Shown here one piece after another: positions 52,611 through 61,396 of a stretch of 64,000 bases of DNA; positions within the stretch are counted from its first letter, which is position 1, and each line of letters opens with the position of its first letter. Source of the stretch: Fusobacterium necrogenes (lineage in GTDB: Bacteria; Fusobacteriota; Fusobacteriia; Fusobacteriales; Fusobacteriaceae); NCBI RefSeq assembly GCF_900450765.1, contig NZ_UGGU01000003.1, forward strand, positions 1,863,476 through 1,927,475. Direction: 5' to 3'. The notes beneath the pieces were generated by a model, which worked only from the letters and a program-made list of their open reading frames with translations, did no database searches and was not told the origin of the DNA. A program made the position numbers and the translations under genes.

Positions 52611-53792
52611 ATGAAAAAATTACTTTTATTCTGTTGGATGTTTTTAATGTCAATCTTTAGTTTCGCAGCAAACGCTGACTACCATATTGGAGTAGTAAGT
52701 GGAACTGTTTCTCAATCAGAAGATAGCCTTCGTGGAGCTGAAGAATTAATAAAAATGTATGGAGCTGTTGATAAGGGAGGAATGGTTACTCATGTAACTT
52801 ATCCAGATAATTTTATGCAAAAGATGGAAACTACTATATCGCAAATGGTTGCTTTAGCTGATGACCCTAAAATGAAGGCTATCATTGTTATAGAGGCAGT
52901 GCCAGGAACAGTGGAAGCTTTTAGAAGAATAAGAGAAGCTAGACCAGATATTTTACTTGTTGCTAACTCACCACATGAGGATCCAGAAATTATAACAGAG
53001 GTTTCTGATTTAGTAACAAATCCAGATAACGTAGCGAGAGGATATTTAATTGTTAAAGCGGCAAAGAATATGGGTGCAGATAAATTTATGCATATATCTT
53101 TCCCAAGACACTTAAGTTATGAATTATTGTCAAGAAGAAGAAATATAATGGCAGAAGCTGCTAAAGATTTAGGAATGGAATTTATAGATGTTTCAGCTCC
53201 AGATCCAGTAAGTGATGTTGGAGTAGCAGGAGCTCAACAATATATATTAGAGCAAGTACCTAACTGGTTAAATAGATATGGTAAAAATGTTGCTTTCTTT
53301 GCAACAAATGATGCTCATACAGAGCCATTACTAAAAAGAATAGCTGAAGATGGAGGATATTTTGTAGAAGCTGACTTACCATCTCCTACAATGGGATATC
53401 CTGGTGCTTTAGGAATTAAATTTACTGAAGATGAAAAAGGAAATTGGCCAAAAATATTAAAGAAAGTTGAAGATACAGTTGTAGGTAAGGGTGCAGCAGG
53501 AAGAATGGGAACTTGGGCATATTCATACAACTTTGCATCAGCAATAGCATTAGGAGATCACGTAAGAAACGTAATTGAAAATGGTACTGATATAATTGAT
53601 TTTGATGCAATTATTGAATCATATAATAAATTTACTCCAGGAGCAGAATGGAACGGAAGTAATTATGCTGATGTAAATGGAGTAGAGAAAGAAAATTTCT
53701 ATCTATTATACCAAGATACTTATGTTTTAGGAAAAGGATACTTACACATGACAGATGATGAAGTTCCTGCTAAATATTTTGAAATAAAATAA
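52611..53792 (+). CDS. DUF3798-family periplasmic binding protein
   Basis: 393 residues with a signal peptide (to about residue 21, FSFAANA); no lipobox. The fold reads as a two-lobed periplasmic binding protein: YHIGVVSGTVSQSEDSLRGA, MKAIIVIEAVPGTVEAFRRI, ILLVANSPHEDP and VAFFATNDAHTEPLLKRI are in the positions seen in sugar-type receptors. I place it in DUF3798 from memory. It is followed by an RbsA-like ATPase and two permeases, so it should be the receptor; the ligand is unknown. AAGGGGG precedes the ATG. Confidence 0.85.
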   Translation: MKKLLLFCWMFLMSIFSFAANADYHIGVVSGTVSQSEDSLRGAEELIKMYGAVDKGGMVTHVTYPDNFMQKMETTISQMVALADDPKMKAIIVIEAVPGTVEAFRRIREARPDILLVANSPHEDPEIITEVSDLVTNPDNVARGYLIVKAAKNMGADKFMHISFPRHLSYELLSRRRNIMAEAAKDLGMEFIDVSAPDPVSDVGVAGAQQYILEQVPNWLNRYGKNVAFFATNDAHTEPLLKRIAEDGGYFVEADLPSPTMGYPGALGIKFTEDEKGNWPKILKKVEDTVVGKGAAGRMGTWAYSYNFASAIALGDHVRNVIENGTDIIDFDAIIESYNKFTPGAEWNGSNYADVNGVEKENFYLLYQDTYVLGKGYLHMTDDEVPAKYFEIK

Positions 53793-53843
53793 TAAGGTGA
53801 GGGGAAATATTTTCCCCTCATTTTTCTTTAAGAGGTGAAAAAT

Positions 53844-55433
53844 TTGAAAGAGATATTATTAAAAATTGAAAATCTTTCTAAGGCATTTGGAGAGAACACA
53901 GTTTTAAAAGACATTAATTTAGAAGTGAGGCCTGGAGAGATAGTAGGATTAGTTGGAGAAAATGGTGCAGGTAAATCTACATTGATGAAATGTATATTTG
54001 GAATGCCAGTGATTTCAGAAACAGGAGGATATGGAGGTAAAATATATTTTGATGGCCAGGAAGTAAATTTTTCATCACCTTTTGAGGCCTTAGGTGCTGG
54101 AATAGGTATGGTACATCAGGAGTTTTCATTAATTCCAGGATTTAAAGTTTCTGAAAATGTTGTTTTGAATAGAGAATCTACATTAAATAGTTTTTTAGAA
54201 GGTTTGTTTGGTTCAAGAATAAAAGCGATAGATAAAAAAGAGATAGATGAGAGAACAAAAGGGGCTCTTTCAAATTTAGGAGTAGATATTAAATCTAGCA
54301 CAGTAATTAGTGAGATGCCTGTTGCACACAAGCAATTTACAGAAATAGCTCGTGAAATTGAAAGAGAAAATACAAAACTTTTGGTATTGGATGAACCAAC
54401 AGCAGTACTTACAGAGGAAGAGGCAAAAGTACTTCTAGAAACTATGAAAAAATTATCTGAAAAAGGTATAGCAATACTATTTATAACTCATAGACTTGAT
54501 GAGATATTATCGGTATGTAATAAAGTAGTAGTTTTAAGAGATGGACTATTAATAAACTCAGTAGCAACAGAGGATACAAATGTAAATCAGATAACTGAAT
54601 GGATGATAGGAAGAAAGATGGAGGGATCTGCTCATAATGTTAAGACTGAAGATGAACTAAAAGAAACTATTATTTCTATAAAAAATCTTTGGGTTGATAT
54701 GCCGGGAGAGGGAGTAAAGAATCTTTCTTTAGATATTAAAAAAGGAGAGATTTTAGGACTTGGAGGAATGGCAGGTCAAGGGAAAATAGGAGTAGCTAAT
54801 GGAATAATGGGACTTTATGATGCTAGAGGAGAAGTTACTTTTAAAGGAGAGAAGATAACTTTAAATTCTCCAGCAGAACCATTATCTAAAGGACTTTTCT
54901 TTGTATCTGAAGATAGAAAAGGAGTAGGGCTTCTATTAGATAGTTCAATAGAGGATAATATAGCTTATCCAGCTATGCAAATTAAAAAGATGTTCTTTAA
55001 AAAGGCTTTTGGAATATTTAATATAGTAGATGAAAAAGCTGTAAAAGAAAATGCACAAGAGTATGTAAAAAAATTGGAGATAAGATGTACTAGTGAAAAG
55101 CAAAGAGCACAGGAGCTTAGTGGAGGAAATCAACAAAAAGTTTGCTTGGCTAAAGCTTTCACTATGAATCCAGAAGTATTATTCGTATCTGAACCTACAA
55201 GAGGAATAGATGTAGGAGCTAAAAAACTTGTGCTAGATACTTTAAAAGAGTATAACAAAGAAAAAGGAACAACTATTATAATAACTTCATCTGAAATAGA
55301 GGAGCTAAGAAGTATATGTGATAGGATAGCTATAATAAATGAGGGAAAAGTTGAAGGGATCCTACCACCGACAGCTGATATATTAGAGTTTGGTAAAATG
55401 ATGGTAGGAGTTAAGGAGGCAGGAAATGAATAG
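53844..55433 (+). CDS. Double-domain sugar/nucleoside-type ABC ATPase (RbsA/MglA-like)
   Basis: 529 residues with two ATPase halves. The first has a full Walker A (GENGAGKST) and Walker B (LLVLDEPTAVL) but a degenerate signature. The second has a degenerate Walker A (GGMAGQGKIG) and a good signature (LSGGNQQKV) with EPTRGIDVGAK. This asymmetry is usual in RbsA, MglA and nucleoside-importer ATPases. The TTG at 53844 is preferred because AGAGGTG precedes it; a GTG three codons earlier lies in that site. It overlaps the first permease gene. Confidence 0.92.
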   Translation: MKEILLKIENLSKAFGENTVLKDINLEVRPGEIVGLVGENGAGKSTLMKCIFGMPVISETGGYGGKIYFDGQEVNFSSPFEALGAGIGMVHQEFSLIPGFKVSENVVLNRESTLNSFLEGLFGSRIKAIDKKEIDERTKGALSNLGVDIKSSTVISEMPVAHKQFTEIAREIERENTKLLVLDEPTAVLTEEEAKVLLETMKKLSEKGIAILFITHRLDEILSVCNKVVVLRDGLLINSVATEDTNVNQITEWMIGRKMEGSAHNVKTEDELKETIISIKNLWVDMPGEGVKNLSLDIKKGEILGLGGMAGQGKIGVANGIMGLYDARGEVTFKGEKITLNSPAEPLSKGLFFVSEDRKGVGLLLDSSIEDNIAYPAMQIKKMFFKKAFGIFNIVDEKAVKENAQEYVKKLEIRCTSEKQRAQELSGGNQQKVCLAKAFTMNPEVLFVSEPTRGIDVGAKKLVLDTLKEYNKEKGTTIIITSSEIEELRSICDRIAIINEGKVEGILPPTADILEFGKMMVGVKEAGNE

Positions 55434-56466
55434 TATAAATAAGATGATAAAAGAGGCTGGTTGGCCAAGAATAATAATAGCATTATTTCTTTTATCAATG
55501 TATGTAGTGTCTCCTTTTATTGGAATAAACTTAAAAGCAGCTTTAGGAGATACCTTAGTAAGATTTGGAATGAATGCAATATTAGTGCTATCTTTAGTAC
55601 CTATGATACAAGCTGGAACAGGGCTTAACTTTGGAATGCCATTAGGAGTAGAGGCAGGACTTTTAGGGGCTGTTATCAGTATAGAGTTAGGATTAAAAGG
55701 TGTTACAGGAGTATTTGGAGCAATAGTTTTTTCTCTTCCATTTGCACTTTTATTTGGATGGCTCTATGGTCATATTCTAAATAAAGTAAAAGGTGGAGAG
55801 ATGATGATAGCCACTTATATAGGATTTTCATCAGTTGCTATTATGTGTATTATGTGGCTTATACTTCCATTTAAAAGTCCAGATATGATCTGGGCATATG
55901 GAGGAGAGGGACTACGTACTACAATTAGTGTTGAAAACTATTGGCATAAAGCATTTGAAAAAGCTCTACATATAAATAGTAGTTTTCTTCCATTAGGAGA
56001 GATAGTCTTCTTTATTATACTGGCTTTTCTTATTTGGATATTTTTTAGAACAAGAAGTGGTTATGCCATGAAAGCAGTAGGAACTAATGATATGTTTGCA
56101 AGAGCTACTGGAATAAATATTGATAAGGTGAGAGTACAGTCAGTAGTAATGTCAACAGTTCTTTCAGCAGTTGGAATTGTAATATACCAGCAAAGTTTTG
56201 GATTTGTACAATTATATTTAGCACCATTTTATATGGCCTTTCCAGCAATAGCTGCTATTCTTATTGGGGGAGCATCTGTAAATAAGGTTACAATAGCAAA
56301 TGTAGTGGTAGGAACATTCCTTTTCCAAGGAATACTTACAATGACACCTACTGTTGTAAATGGACTTATAAAAACAGATATGTCAGAAACAATAAGAATA
56401 ATAGTATCTAATGGAATGATACTTTATGCTCTAACAAGAAAGGACGGTGCTGGAAGTGGAAAATAA
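55426..56466 (+). CDS. ABC transporter permease 1 (BPD_transp_2 family)
   Basis: 346 residues, about nine hydrophobic helices. GTGLNFGMPLGVEAGLLGA and the cytoplasmic loop GYAMKAVGTNDMFARATGINIDKVRVQSVVMST are hallmarks of branched-chain/ribose/nucleoside permeases. It overlaps the ATPase stop by eight bases, with AAGGAGG upstream. It pairs with the next gene as a heterodimeric channel. Confidence 0.92.
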   Translation: MNSINKMIKEAGWPRIIIALFLLSMYVVSPFIGINLKAALGDTLVRFGMNAILVLSLVPMIQAGTGLNFGMPLGVEAGLLGAVISIELGLKGVTGVFGAIVFSLPFALLFGWLYGHILNKVKGGEMMIATYIGFSSVAIMCIMWLILPFKSPDMIWAYGGEGLRTTISVENYWHKAFEKALHINSSFLPLGEIVFFIILAFLIWIFFRTRSGYAMKAVGTNDMFARATGINIDKVRVQSVVMSTVLSAVGIVIYQQSFGFVQLYLAPFYMAFPAIAAILIGGASVNKVTIANVVVGTFLFQGILTMTPTVVNGLIKTDMSETIRIIVSNGMILYALTRKDGAGSGK

Positions 56467-56467
56467 G

Positions 56468-57568
56468 ATGAAGAAATTTTTGATAAACAATATAGTACCT
56501 ATATTTATGATAATTATAATAGTAGCTTCAATTCCAATATCGGGACTGAGTATGGAATATATTATTCAAGAGATAATACTTAGACTTTCTCGTAACCTAT
56601 TCTTAGTTCTTTCATTATTAATCCCAATAATTGCAGGAATGGGACTTAACTTTGGTATTGTTTTAGGAGCTATGGCAGGTCAGTTAGCACTTATTTTTAT
56701 TACAGATTGGCAAATAGTAGGATTACAAGGATTTTTCTTAGCTATTATTTTATCACTTCCAATGGGAGCTCTTTTAGGACTTGTAGGAGGAGTAGTTTTA
56801 AATAGAGCTAAGGGTAGAGAGATGATTACCTCTATGATACTTGGATTTTTTATCAATGGAGTGTATCAGCTTATAGTTTTATATGGAATGGGTAAAGTAA
56901 TACCTATAACAGATAGTGCTATTCTTTTATCTAGAGGATATGGAATTAGAAATGCTATTGATTTAAAGAATATTAGAAGAGCTCTAGATGATGCTGTGGT
57001 TTTAAAGATAGGGGAGTTCTCTATTCCTTTATTGACAATAATTGCTGTTGTATTATTTTGTCTATTTATAGTTTGGTTTAGAAAAACAAAATTAGGTCAA
57101 GATATGAGAGCAATAGGACAAGACTTAGAGGTATCTAAATCAGCTGGTATCGCTGCAGATAGAACAAGGGTTATAGCAATAGTTATATCTACAATGTTAG
57201 CGGCAATAGGACAAATAATTTTCTTACAAAATATAGGAACAATGAATACTTATAATAGCCATGAACAAATAGGAATGTTCTCAATAGCCGCCTTACTTAT
57301 AGGGGGAGCTAGTGTAGCAAAAGCTTCTATACCTAATGCTTTAAGTGGAGTTGTACTTTTCCATGCTATGTTTATTTTAGCACCAAGAGCTGGGAAAGAG
57401 TTAATTGGTTCTGCACAAATAGGAGAATATTTTAGAGTATTTGTATCTTATGGAATAATAGCTTTAGTCCTTATTATGCATCAATGGAGAAGAGAGAAAG
57501 AGAAAGCTGAAGAGAGAAGAAGAGCATTAGAAGCAGCACAAAATAGTAGTAAAGGAGAGGATAAATAA
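56468..57568 (+). CDS. ABC transporter permease 2 (BPD_transp_2 family)
   Basis: 366 residues. GMGLNFGIVLGAMAGQLALI matches the GTGLNFG segment of permease 1, and the loop GQDMRAIGQDLEVSKSAGIAADRTRVIAIVIST matches its cytoplasmic loop, so the two are paralogues. A charged tail (REKEKAEERRRALEAAQ) follows the last helix. The ATG at 56468 is one base after the previous stop; the longer frame has no ribosome-binding site. Confidence 0.9.
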   Translation: MKKFLINNIVPIFMIIIIVASIPISGLSMEYIIQEIILRLSRNLFLVLSLLIPIIAGMGLNFGIVLGAMAGQLALIFITDWQIVGLQGFFLAIILSLPMGALLGLVGGVVLNRAKGREMITSMILGFFINGVYQLIVLYGMGKVIPITDSAILLSRGYGIRNAIDLKNIRRALDDAVVLKIGEFSIPLLTIIAVVLFCLFIVWFRKTKLGQDMRAIGQDLEVSKSAGIAADRTRVIAIVISTMLAAIGQIIFLQNIGTMNTYNSHEQIGMFSIAALLIGGASVAKASIPNALSGVVLFHAMFILAPRAGKELIGSAQIGEYFRVFVSYGIIALVLIMHQWRREKEKAEERRRALEAAQNSSKGEDK

Positions 57569-57936
57569 TGAAGATGATAAGAAATTGGGTACTTCTTATG
57601 ATAGTAGTTATTGGAATCTCAGTAGCACTATTTATAACTGGAAGACTGCATAGTGTATACTTTGAAAATAGAGCAAGAGATGGTTATGAAGCCATAAAAG
57701 ATGTATCTTATTCATTAAATGGAGAAAAGGCTAAAAAAGTAAGAGTGAATAGAAGAGGAATGGGGGAAGCTAAAGGAAGAACTCATGAGTTATTAGTAAC
57801 TTATAAAGATGAAAATGGGGAAAAACAAGAGATAAAGAAGACTATAACTCTTGGAGCAACAGAGAATGTAATTATCTATTTACCAGTGCTAGTAGGAAAT
57901 GGAGAGAATTGGATAGAAGAATTCGAGGCAAAATAA
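57568..57936 (+). CDS. Small single-pass membrane protein of the DUF3798 importer operon
   Basis: 122 residues: one N-terminal helix (residues about 7-24) and a beta-rich outer domain with many charged residues. The start shares a base with the permease 2 stop (TAATG). I recall a DUF6672-type protein in this position in related operons but cannot confirm it. The tight coupling suggests a transporter accessory part; its role is unknown. Confidence 0.7.
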   Translation: MKMIRNWVLLMIVVIGISVALFITGRLHSVYFENRARDGYEAIKDVSYSLNGEKAKKVRVNRRGMGEAKGRTHELLVTYKDENGEKQEIKKTITLGATENVIIYLPVLVGNGENWIEEFEAK

Positions 57937-57992
57937 ATTTTAATCATCAAAATATTAGTGTTAATAAATAATTAATTTTTTTTAAATTATAC

Positions 57993-58021
57993 TTGACAAA
58001 ATATAAAAAATAGTATAAACT
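57993..58021 (+). promoter_or_regulatory. Promoter of the ferredoxin gene
   Basis: TTGACA at 57993-57998; TAAACT at 58016-58021 (17-base spacer) or the overlapping TATAAA at 58014 (15-base) as -10. Confidence 0.6.
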
Positions 58022-58074
58022 TGATTTATGTAAATTAAAAGAAAGAAATTAAAAATACACTAGGAGGGATTTAA

Positions 58075-58245
58075 ATGCACGTAATAGATAAAGATACTTG
58101 TATCGGATGTGGAGCTTGTGAGGCAGCTTGTCCAGTAGGAACTATATCAATGGATGATGATGGAAAATATGTTATTGGAGATGCTTGTGTAGACTGTGGA
58201 GCTTGTGCTGGTGGATGTCCAGTATCAGCTATATCAGCTCAGTAA
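58075..58245 (+). CDS. Clostridial-type 2[4Fe-4S] ferredoxin
   Basis: 56 residues with two cluster motifs, CIGCGACEAACPVG and CVDCGACAGGCPVS, the normal C-x2-C-x2-C-x3-C-P arrangement. It is the low-potential electron carrier for pyruvate:ferredoxin oxidoreductase, hydrogenase and similar enzymes. TAGGAGGG lies before the ATG. It has its own promoter and terminator, as expected for a highly expressed small gene. Confidence 0.96.
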   Translation: MHVIDKDTCIGCGACEAACPVGTISMDDDGKYVIGDACVDCGACAGGCPVSAISAQ

Positions 58246-58256
58246 TTAAGTTTAAA

Positions 58257-58282
58257 AGAGTCCGAATGGACTCTTTTTTTAT
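58257..58282 (+). terminator. Terminator of ferredoxin gene
   Basis: AGAGTCC pairs with GGACTCT, followed by seven T. Confidence 0.92.
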
Positions 58283-58299
58283 TTCTAGGAGGCTTATTC

Positions 58300-58584
58300 A
58301 TGTACAATGAGATAGATTTACATCATATGAATTTTGATGATGCTCTTAAGGTATTTATCAGAAAATACAATTTATTATATAAACAGGGACATAGAAAAGA
58401 GATAATGGTAATACATGGATATGGCTCAAAATTTTTAGATAGTAAACCTGTTATAAGGACGAAAATAAGAGCATATTTTTTGAGAAATAAAGAGTGTGTA
58501 AAAATGAGACTGGATATGAACCCAGGTATTACTTATGTTATGCCATTAAAACCGCTACCAATACCGAGGAAAAATAAAAGATAA
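58300..58584 (+). CDS. Smr-domain protein
   Basis: 94 residues: a stand-alone Smr domain. EIDLHHMNFDDAL carries the LDLH-like motif, and MVIHGYGSK the H-G-x-G motif of the possible nuclease site. Smr domains nick or bind nucleic acids, and in MutS2-like proteins act on DNA or collided ribosomes; the job of small free versions is not settled. AGGAGG precedes the ATG. Confidence 0.85.
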   Translation: MYNEIDLHHMNFDDALKVFIRKYNLLYKQGHRKEIMVIHGYGSKFLDSKPVIRTKIRAYFLRNKECVKMRLDMNPGITYVMPLKPLPIPRKNKR

Positions 58585-58641
58585 TACTTTAAAAAAATAG
58601 ACTAAAGTTGTATAATTTAAAGAAACGATTAGGAGAAAAAA

Positions 58642-59655
58642 ATGTATATAAAGAGTAAAAAAAATATAGGAGAACAACAAAAAAATGAGATTTTAAGATT
58701 TCTTGAGGATAATAGATTAGGTAGTGTCATTTTAAAAGAAAAAGATTACTATAAAATAGGTGTGGTAGGAGATAAGGAAAAAGTTGATTTAGATAGACTT
58801 CTTTCTTTTGATGGAGTTGATGAATTAGTAAGTATAGGAAAGAGCTACAAGTTTGTAAGTAGAGAATTTCAACCAGAAGATACTATAATAGATGTGAGAG
58901 GTAGAAAAATAGGAGGAGGAAATTTTCTAGTAATGGCAGGACCATGTGCTATTGAAAGTAAAAAATCTATATTTGAAATAGCTAAAAAAGTTAAGTCAGC
59001 TGGAGCTCAAGCTTTGAGGGGTGGAGCTTTCAAACCAAGAACATCTCCATATGACTTTCAAGGATTAGGAGAAGAAGGATTAAAATATATGAAAGAAGCA
59101 GCTGATACTTATGATATGTTGGTAGTAACTGAAGTTATGGATGCTAGTGATATACCTCTAATAAGTAAATATGCAGATATATTTCAAGTGGGAACTAGAA
59201 ATATGCAAAATTTTTCTCTTCTAAAAGCTTTAGGAAGAGCAGGTAAACCAATACTTTTAAAAAGAGGAATGAGTGCTACAATGAGAGAGTTACTCATGGC
59301 AGCAGAGTATATAGTAGCTCATGGAAATAGAGAGGTTATACTTTGTGAAAGGGGAATAAGAACATTTGAAACTATCACAAGAAATACAGTAGATATAAAT
59401 GCTATACCACTTTTGAAAGAGAAATCACATCTTCCAGTAGTAATAGATGCAAGTCATGGAACAGGCAGACGTAATTTGGTAGAACCTGTAACTTTAGCAG
59501 GAGTAATAGCTGGAGCTGATGGAGCTATGGTGGAGGTACATGATAATCCTGAATGTGCTACTTCTGATGGAATGCAATCCCTATATTTTAAAGATTTTGA
59601 AAAACTTATGAGAAATTTAAATAAAGTTTTAAGATTAAAAAATGAGTTGGAGTAG
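58642..59655 (+). CDS. aroF: 3-deoxy-7-phosphoheptulonate (DAHP) synthase, type I-beta
   Basis: 337 residues. A ferredoxin-like regulatory domain (residues about 1-75) precedes the TIM barrel, as in Thermotoga and related type I-beta enzymes. Active-site motifs: MAGPCAIES, GGAFKPRTSPYDFQG, IDASHGTGRR and the metal site near MVEVHDNPE. It joins PEP and erythrose 4-phosphate at the head of the shikimate pathway. The N-terminal domain makes feedback inhibition by aromatic amino acids likely. It shares a transcript with pgeF (2-base gap). Confidence 0.95.
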   Translation: MYIKSKKNIGEQQKNEILRFLEDNRLGSVILKEKDYYKIGVVGDKEKVDLDRLLSFDGVDELVSIGKSYKFVSREFQPEDTIIDVRGRKIGGGNFLVMAGPCAIESKKSIFEIAKKVKSAGAQALRGGAFKPRTSPYDFQGLGEEGLKYMKEAADTYDMLVVTEVMDASDIPLISKYADIFQVGTRNMQNFSLLKALGRAGKPILLKRGMSATMRELLMAAEYIVAHGNREVILCERGIRTFETITRNTVDINAIPLLKEKSHLPVVIDASHGTGRRNLVEPVTLAGVIAGADGAMVEVHDNPECATSDGMQSLYFKDFEKLMRNLNKVLRLKNELE

Positions 59656-59657
59656 AG

Positions 59658-60374
59658 ATGTTTTTAGATAGAGATAGTTATATAGAACTACAAGAGTGGA
59701 GAAAGTTAGGTGTATCAGCAATATATACCAAAAAAAATTATGGGAATGTGAAAGAGATGAGTAAGGAGAAGATATTAAAAGACTTTTCTTTAGAGGGAAG
59801 ATATATTGTATCAGGGTTTCAAACTCATAGTGATAATATAGTAATAGTCAATAGTCTAGAAAAGTTATACTTTGAAGATACAGATGGATTTATTACTAAC
59901 AGAAGAGATATAGTGATATTGACTAAATATGCAGATTGTTTACCTATATATTTACTTGATGAAAAAAGAGAAGTTATAGGGGCTGTACATTCTGGTTGGC
60001 AAGGTAGTTATAAGGAGATAGGAAAAAAAGCTATAAAACTTATGATAGATGAGTATGGATGTAGTTTAGAAAATATTAGAGTAGCTTTCGGTATAGGGAT
60101 ATCTCAAAAGAGGTATGAGGTAGGAGAAGAATTTTTACAAAAGTTTAAAGATAAATTTTCAGAAAAGTTGATAATGGAAAGTTTCAAAAAAGAGAATGGT
60201 AAAATATATTTTGATAATCAGGAATTTGTTTATCGAAATTTATTAGAATTAGGATTATTAAAAGAGAATATATTATTAAATAAATTGTGTACCTATGATG
60301 GAAAGTTTCATTCCTACAGAAGAGATAAAATGAAATCAGGAAGAAATGGTGCTTTAATATATTTTAGAGCTTAA
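59658..60374 (+). CDS. pgeF: Peptidoglycan editing factor PgeF (YfiH / multicopper polyphenol oxidase family)
   Basis: 238 residues. The metal-binding triad is visible: Cys in YADCLPIYLLD, His in AVHSGWQG, and His in FHSYRRD. The family has been assigned to purine nucleoside phosphorolysis and to correcting misincorporated L-Ser in UDP-MurNAc precursors (PgeF); which applies here cannot be read from sequence. GAGTAGAG is the only weak ribosome-binding site, consistent with coupling to aroF. Confidence 0.92.
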   Translation: MFLDRDSYIELQEWRKLGVSAIYTKKNYGNVKEMSKEKILKDFSLEGRYIVSGFQTHSDNIVIVNSLEKLYFEDTDGFITNRRDIVILTKYADCLPIYLLDEKREVIGAVHSGWQGSYKEIGKKAIKLMIDEYGCSLENIRVAFGIGISQKRYEVGEEFLQKFKDKFSEKLIMESFKKENGKIYFDNQEFVYRNLLELGLLKENILLNKLCTYDGKFHSYRRDKMKSGRNGALIYFRA

Positions 60375-60397
60375 TTCGAGAGAGAATTAATAAAAAA

Positions 60398-60430
60398 ACA
60401 CTTTCAATTTGATTGAAGGTGTTTTTTTTA
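60398..60430 (+). terminator. Terminator of aroF-pgeF
   Basis: ACACTTTCAA pairs with TTGAAGGTGT (one G-U), followed by a T run. The next 250 bases (60431-60680) are almost pure A/T with no gene. Confidence 0.88.
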
Positions 60431-60570
60431 TTATAATTTTTTAAATTAAAAACTTTTAGTGTTATAAAAATAAAAAAATAAAAAAATATCGTTTCAAAAC
60501 TAGATATATTCAGTTTTATTTTTAAACAAAAATAATAAAAATTTTAAAAATAAAACATGAATTCACATGA

Positions 60571-60599
60571 TTGACATAATTATATGTTATTATATATAT
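60571..60599 (+). promoter_or_regulatory. Candidate promoter of the secreted protein gene
   Basis: TTGACA at 60571-60576 with ATATAT (17-base spacer) or TATATA (16-base spacer) as -10, about 90 bases before the gene. Confidence 0.55.
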
Positions 60600-60712
60600 A
60601 AGAAAAAAATAAAAAAAATTTATAAATTAAAAAATAAAAAAAAATTTAAAAAATTATACATATTTATAAATTTAGGGAGGAAATTAGAGTAAATAAGATA
60701 ATTCCAATACTT

Positions 60713-61231
60713 ATGCTAGTATTGAGTGTTGGAGCATTGGGAGCTGTAAAAACAGAATTGAAAAAAGATGAGAATGGGAGATATTCAGGAAGTGCTACAT
60801 TGAGATTAGTGGCTAGAGGAAGAATAGTGAATCCAGTTCCAACTAAGATGTTAGTTATATCTTCAGAGAATAATAGTTCAATAGAACTTAAACATAAAGA
60901 TATAAAAAGTGATAAAAATAATGTGAGTAAAGGAGAGTTTAGTGCTCAAATTTTAGAGAAAAATGAAAAAGGAGAATATGTAATTTCTGATACAAAAAAG
61001 AGTATAGTTGCTAAATTAATAGATAAAGAAAATATGAAAGAAGTAGCTAATAAAGAGAGAGAAGTGAAAAATCTTATTGGAGAAAATGTGGGAGAAATCT
61101 CTTATACTTTAAAAGATAGTGGAACAAATAGTGATTATAATGGGGAGATAACTTCAAAAGTAATAGCTAGAGGGAGTAGTAAAGGAGTCTTTGTAGATAA
61201 TTCTACAGCAGTAGCAATTTTAGTAAAATAA
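60713..61231 (+). CDS. Secreted repeat protein of unknown function, start codon uncertain
   Basis: From the first in-frame ATG the protein is 172 residues, but that ATG falls inside the likely signal peptide. Reading back, the frame gives V-NKIIPILMLVLSVGALGA, a normal signal sequence whose first codon is GTA at 60689, 8 bases after a strong AGGGAGG. GTA is not a usual start, so either an unusual start or a GTG-to-GTA mutation is present. The mature part has two related segments, YSGSATLRLVARG (near the start) and YNGEITSKVIARG (near the end). No known domain is recognised; a fimbrial or surface subunit is a guess. Two AraC-like regulators follow. Confidence 0.65.
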   Translation: MLVLSVGALGAVKTELKKDENGRYSGSATLRLVARGRIVNPVPTKMLVISSENNSSIELKHKDIKSDKNNVSKGEFSAQILEKNEKGEYVISDTKKSIVAKLIDKENMKEVANKEREVKNLIGENVGEISYTLKDSGTNSDYNGEITSKVIARGSSKGVFVDNSTAVAILVK

Positions 61232-61236
61232 TAGGA

Positions 61237-61268
61237 TAAAACTAAAGGGAATTTTCTCTTTAGTTTTT
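61237..61268 (+). terminator. Terminator of the secreted protein gene
   Basis: AAACTAAAGGGA pairs with TCTCTTTAGTTT (one G-U), followed by T's. Confidence 0.85.
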
Positions 61269-61311
61269 TTATTTAAAAGTTATTAATTATAAATGTATAG
61301 TTAAAACATAC

Positions 61312-61340
61312 TTGACAAAATTGTGATAATGATGTATTTA
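61312..61340 (+). promoter_or_regulatory. Promoter of the AraC-like pair
   Basis: TTGACA at 61312-61317 and TATTTA at 61335-61340, 17-base spacer. Confidence 0.6.
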
Positions 61341-61396
61341 ATATAGTAAAATAGAGTATTTAAAAAAGTCTATATCTAGTTTTGCGAGGAAAGTTT

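Noticed and set aside
60431..60680. A small RNA or origin-like element in the A/T-rich stretch.
   Set aside because: Low complexity with a promoter near its end explains it; no DnaA boxes, iterons or stable hairpins recognised.
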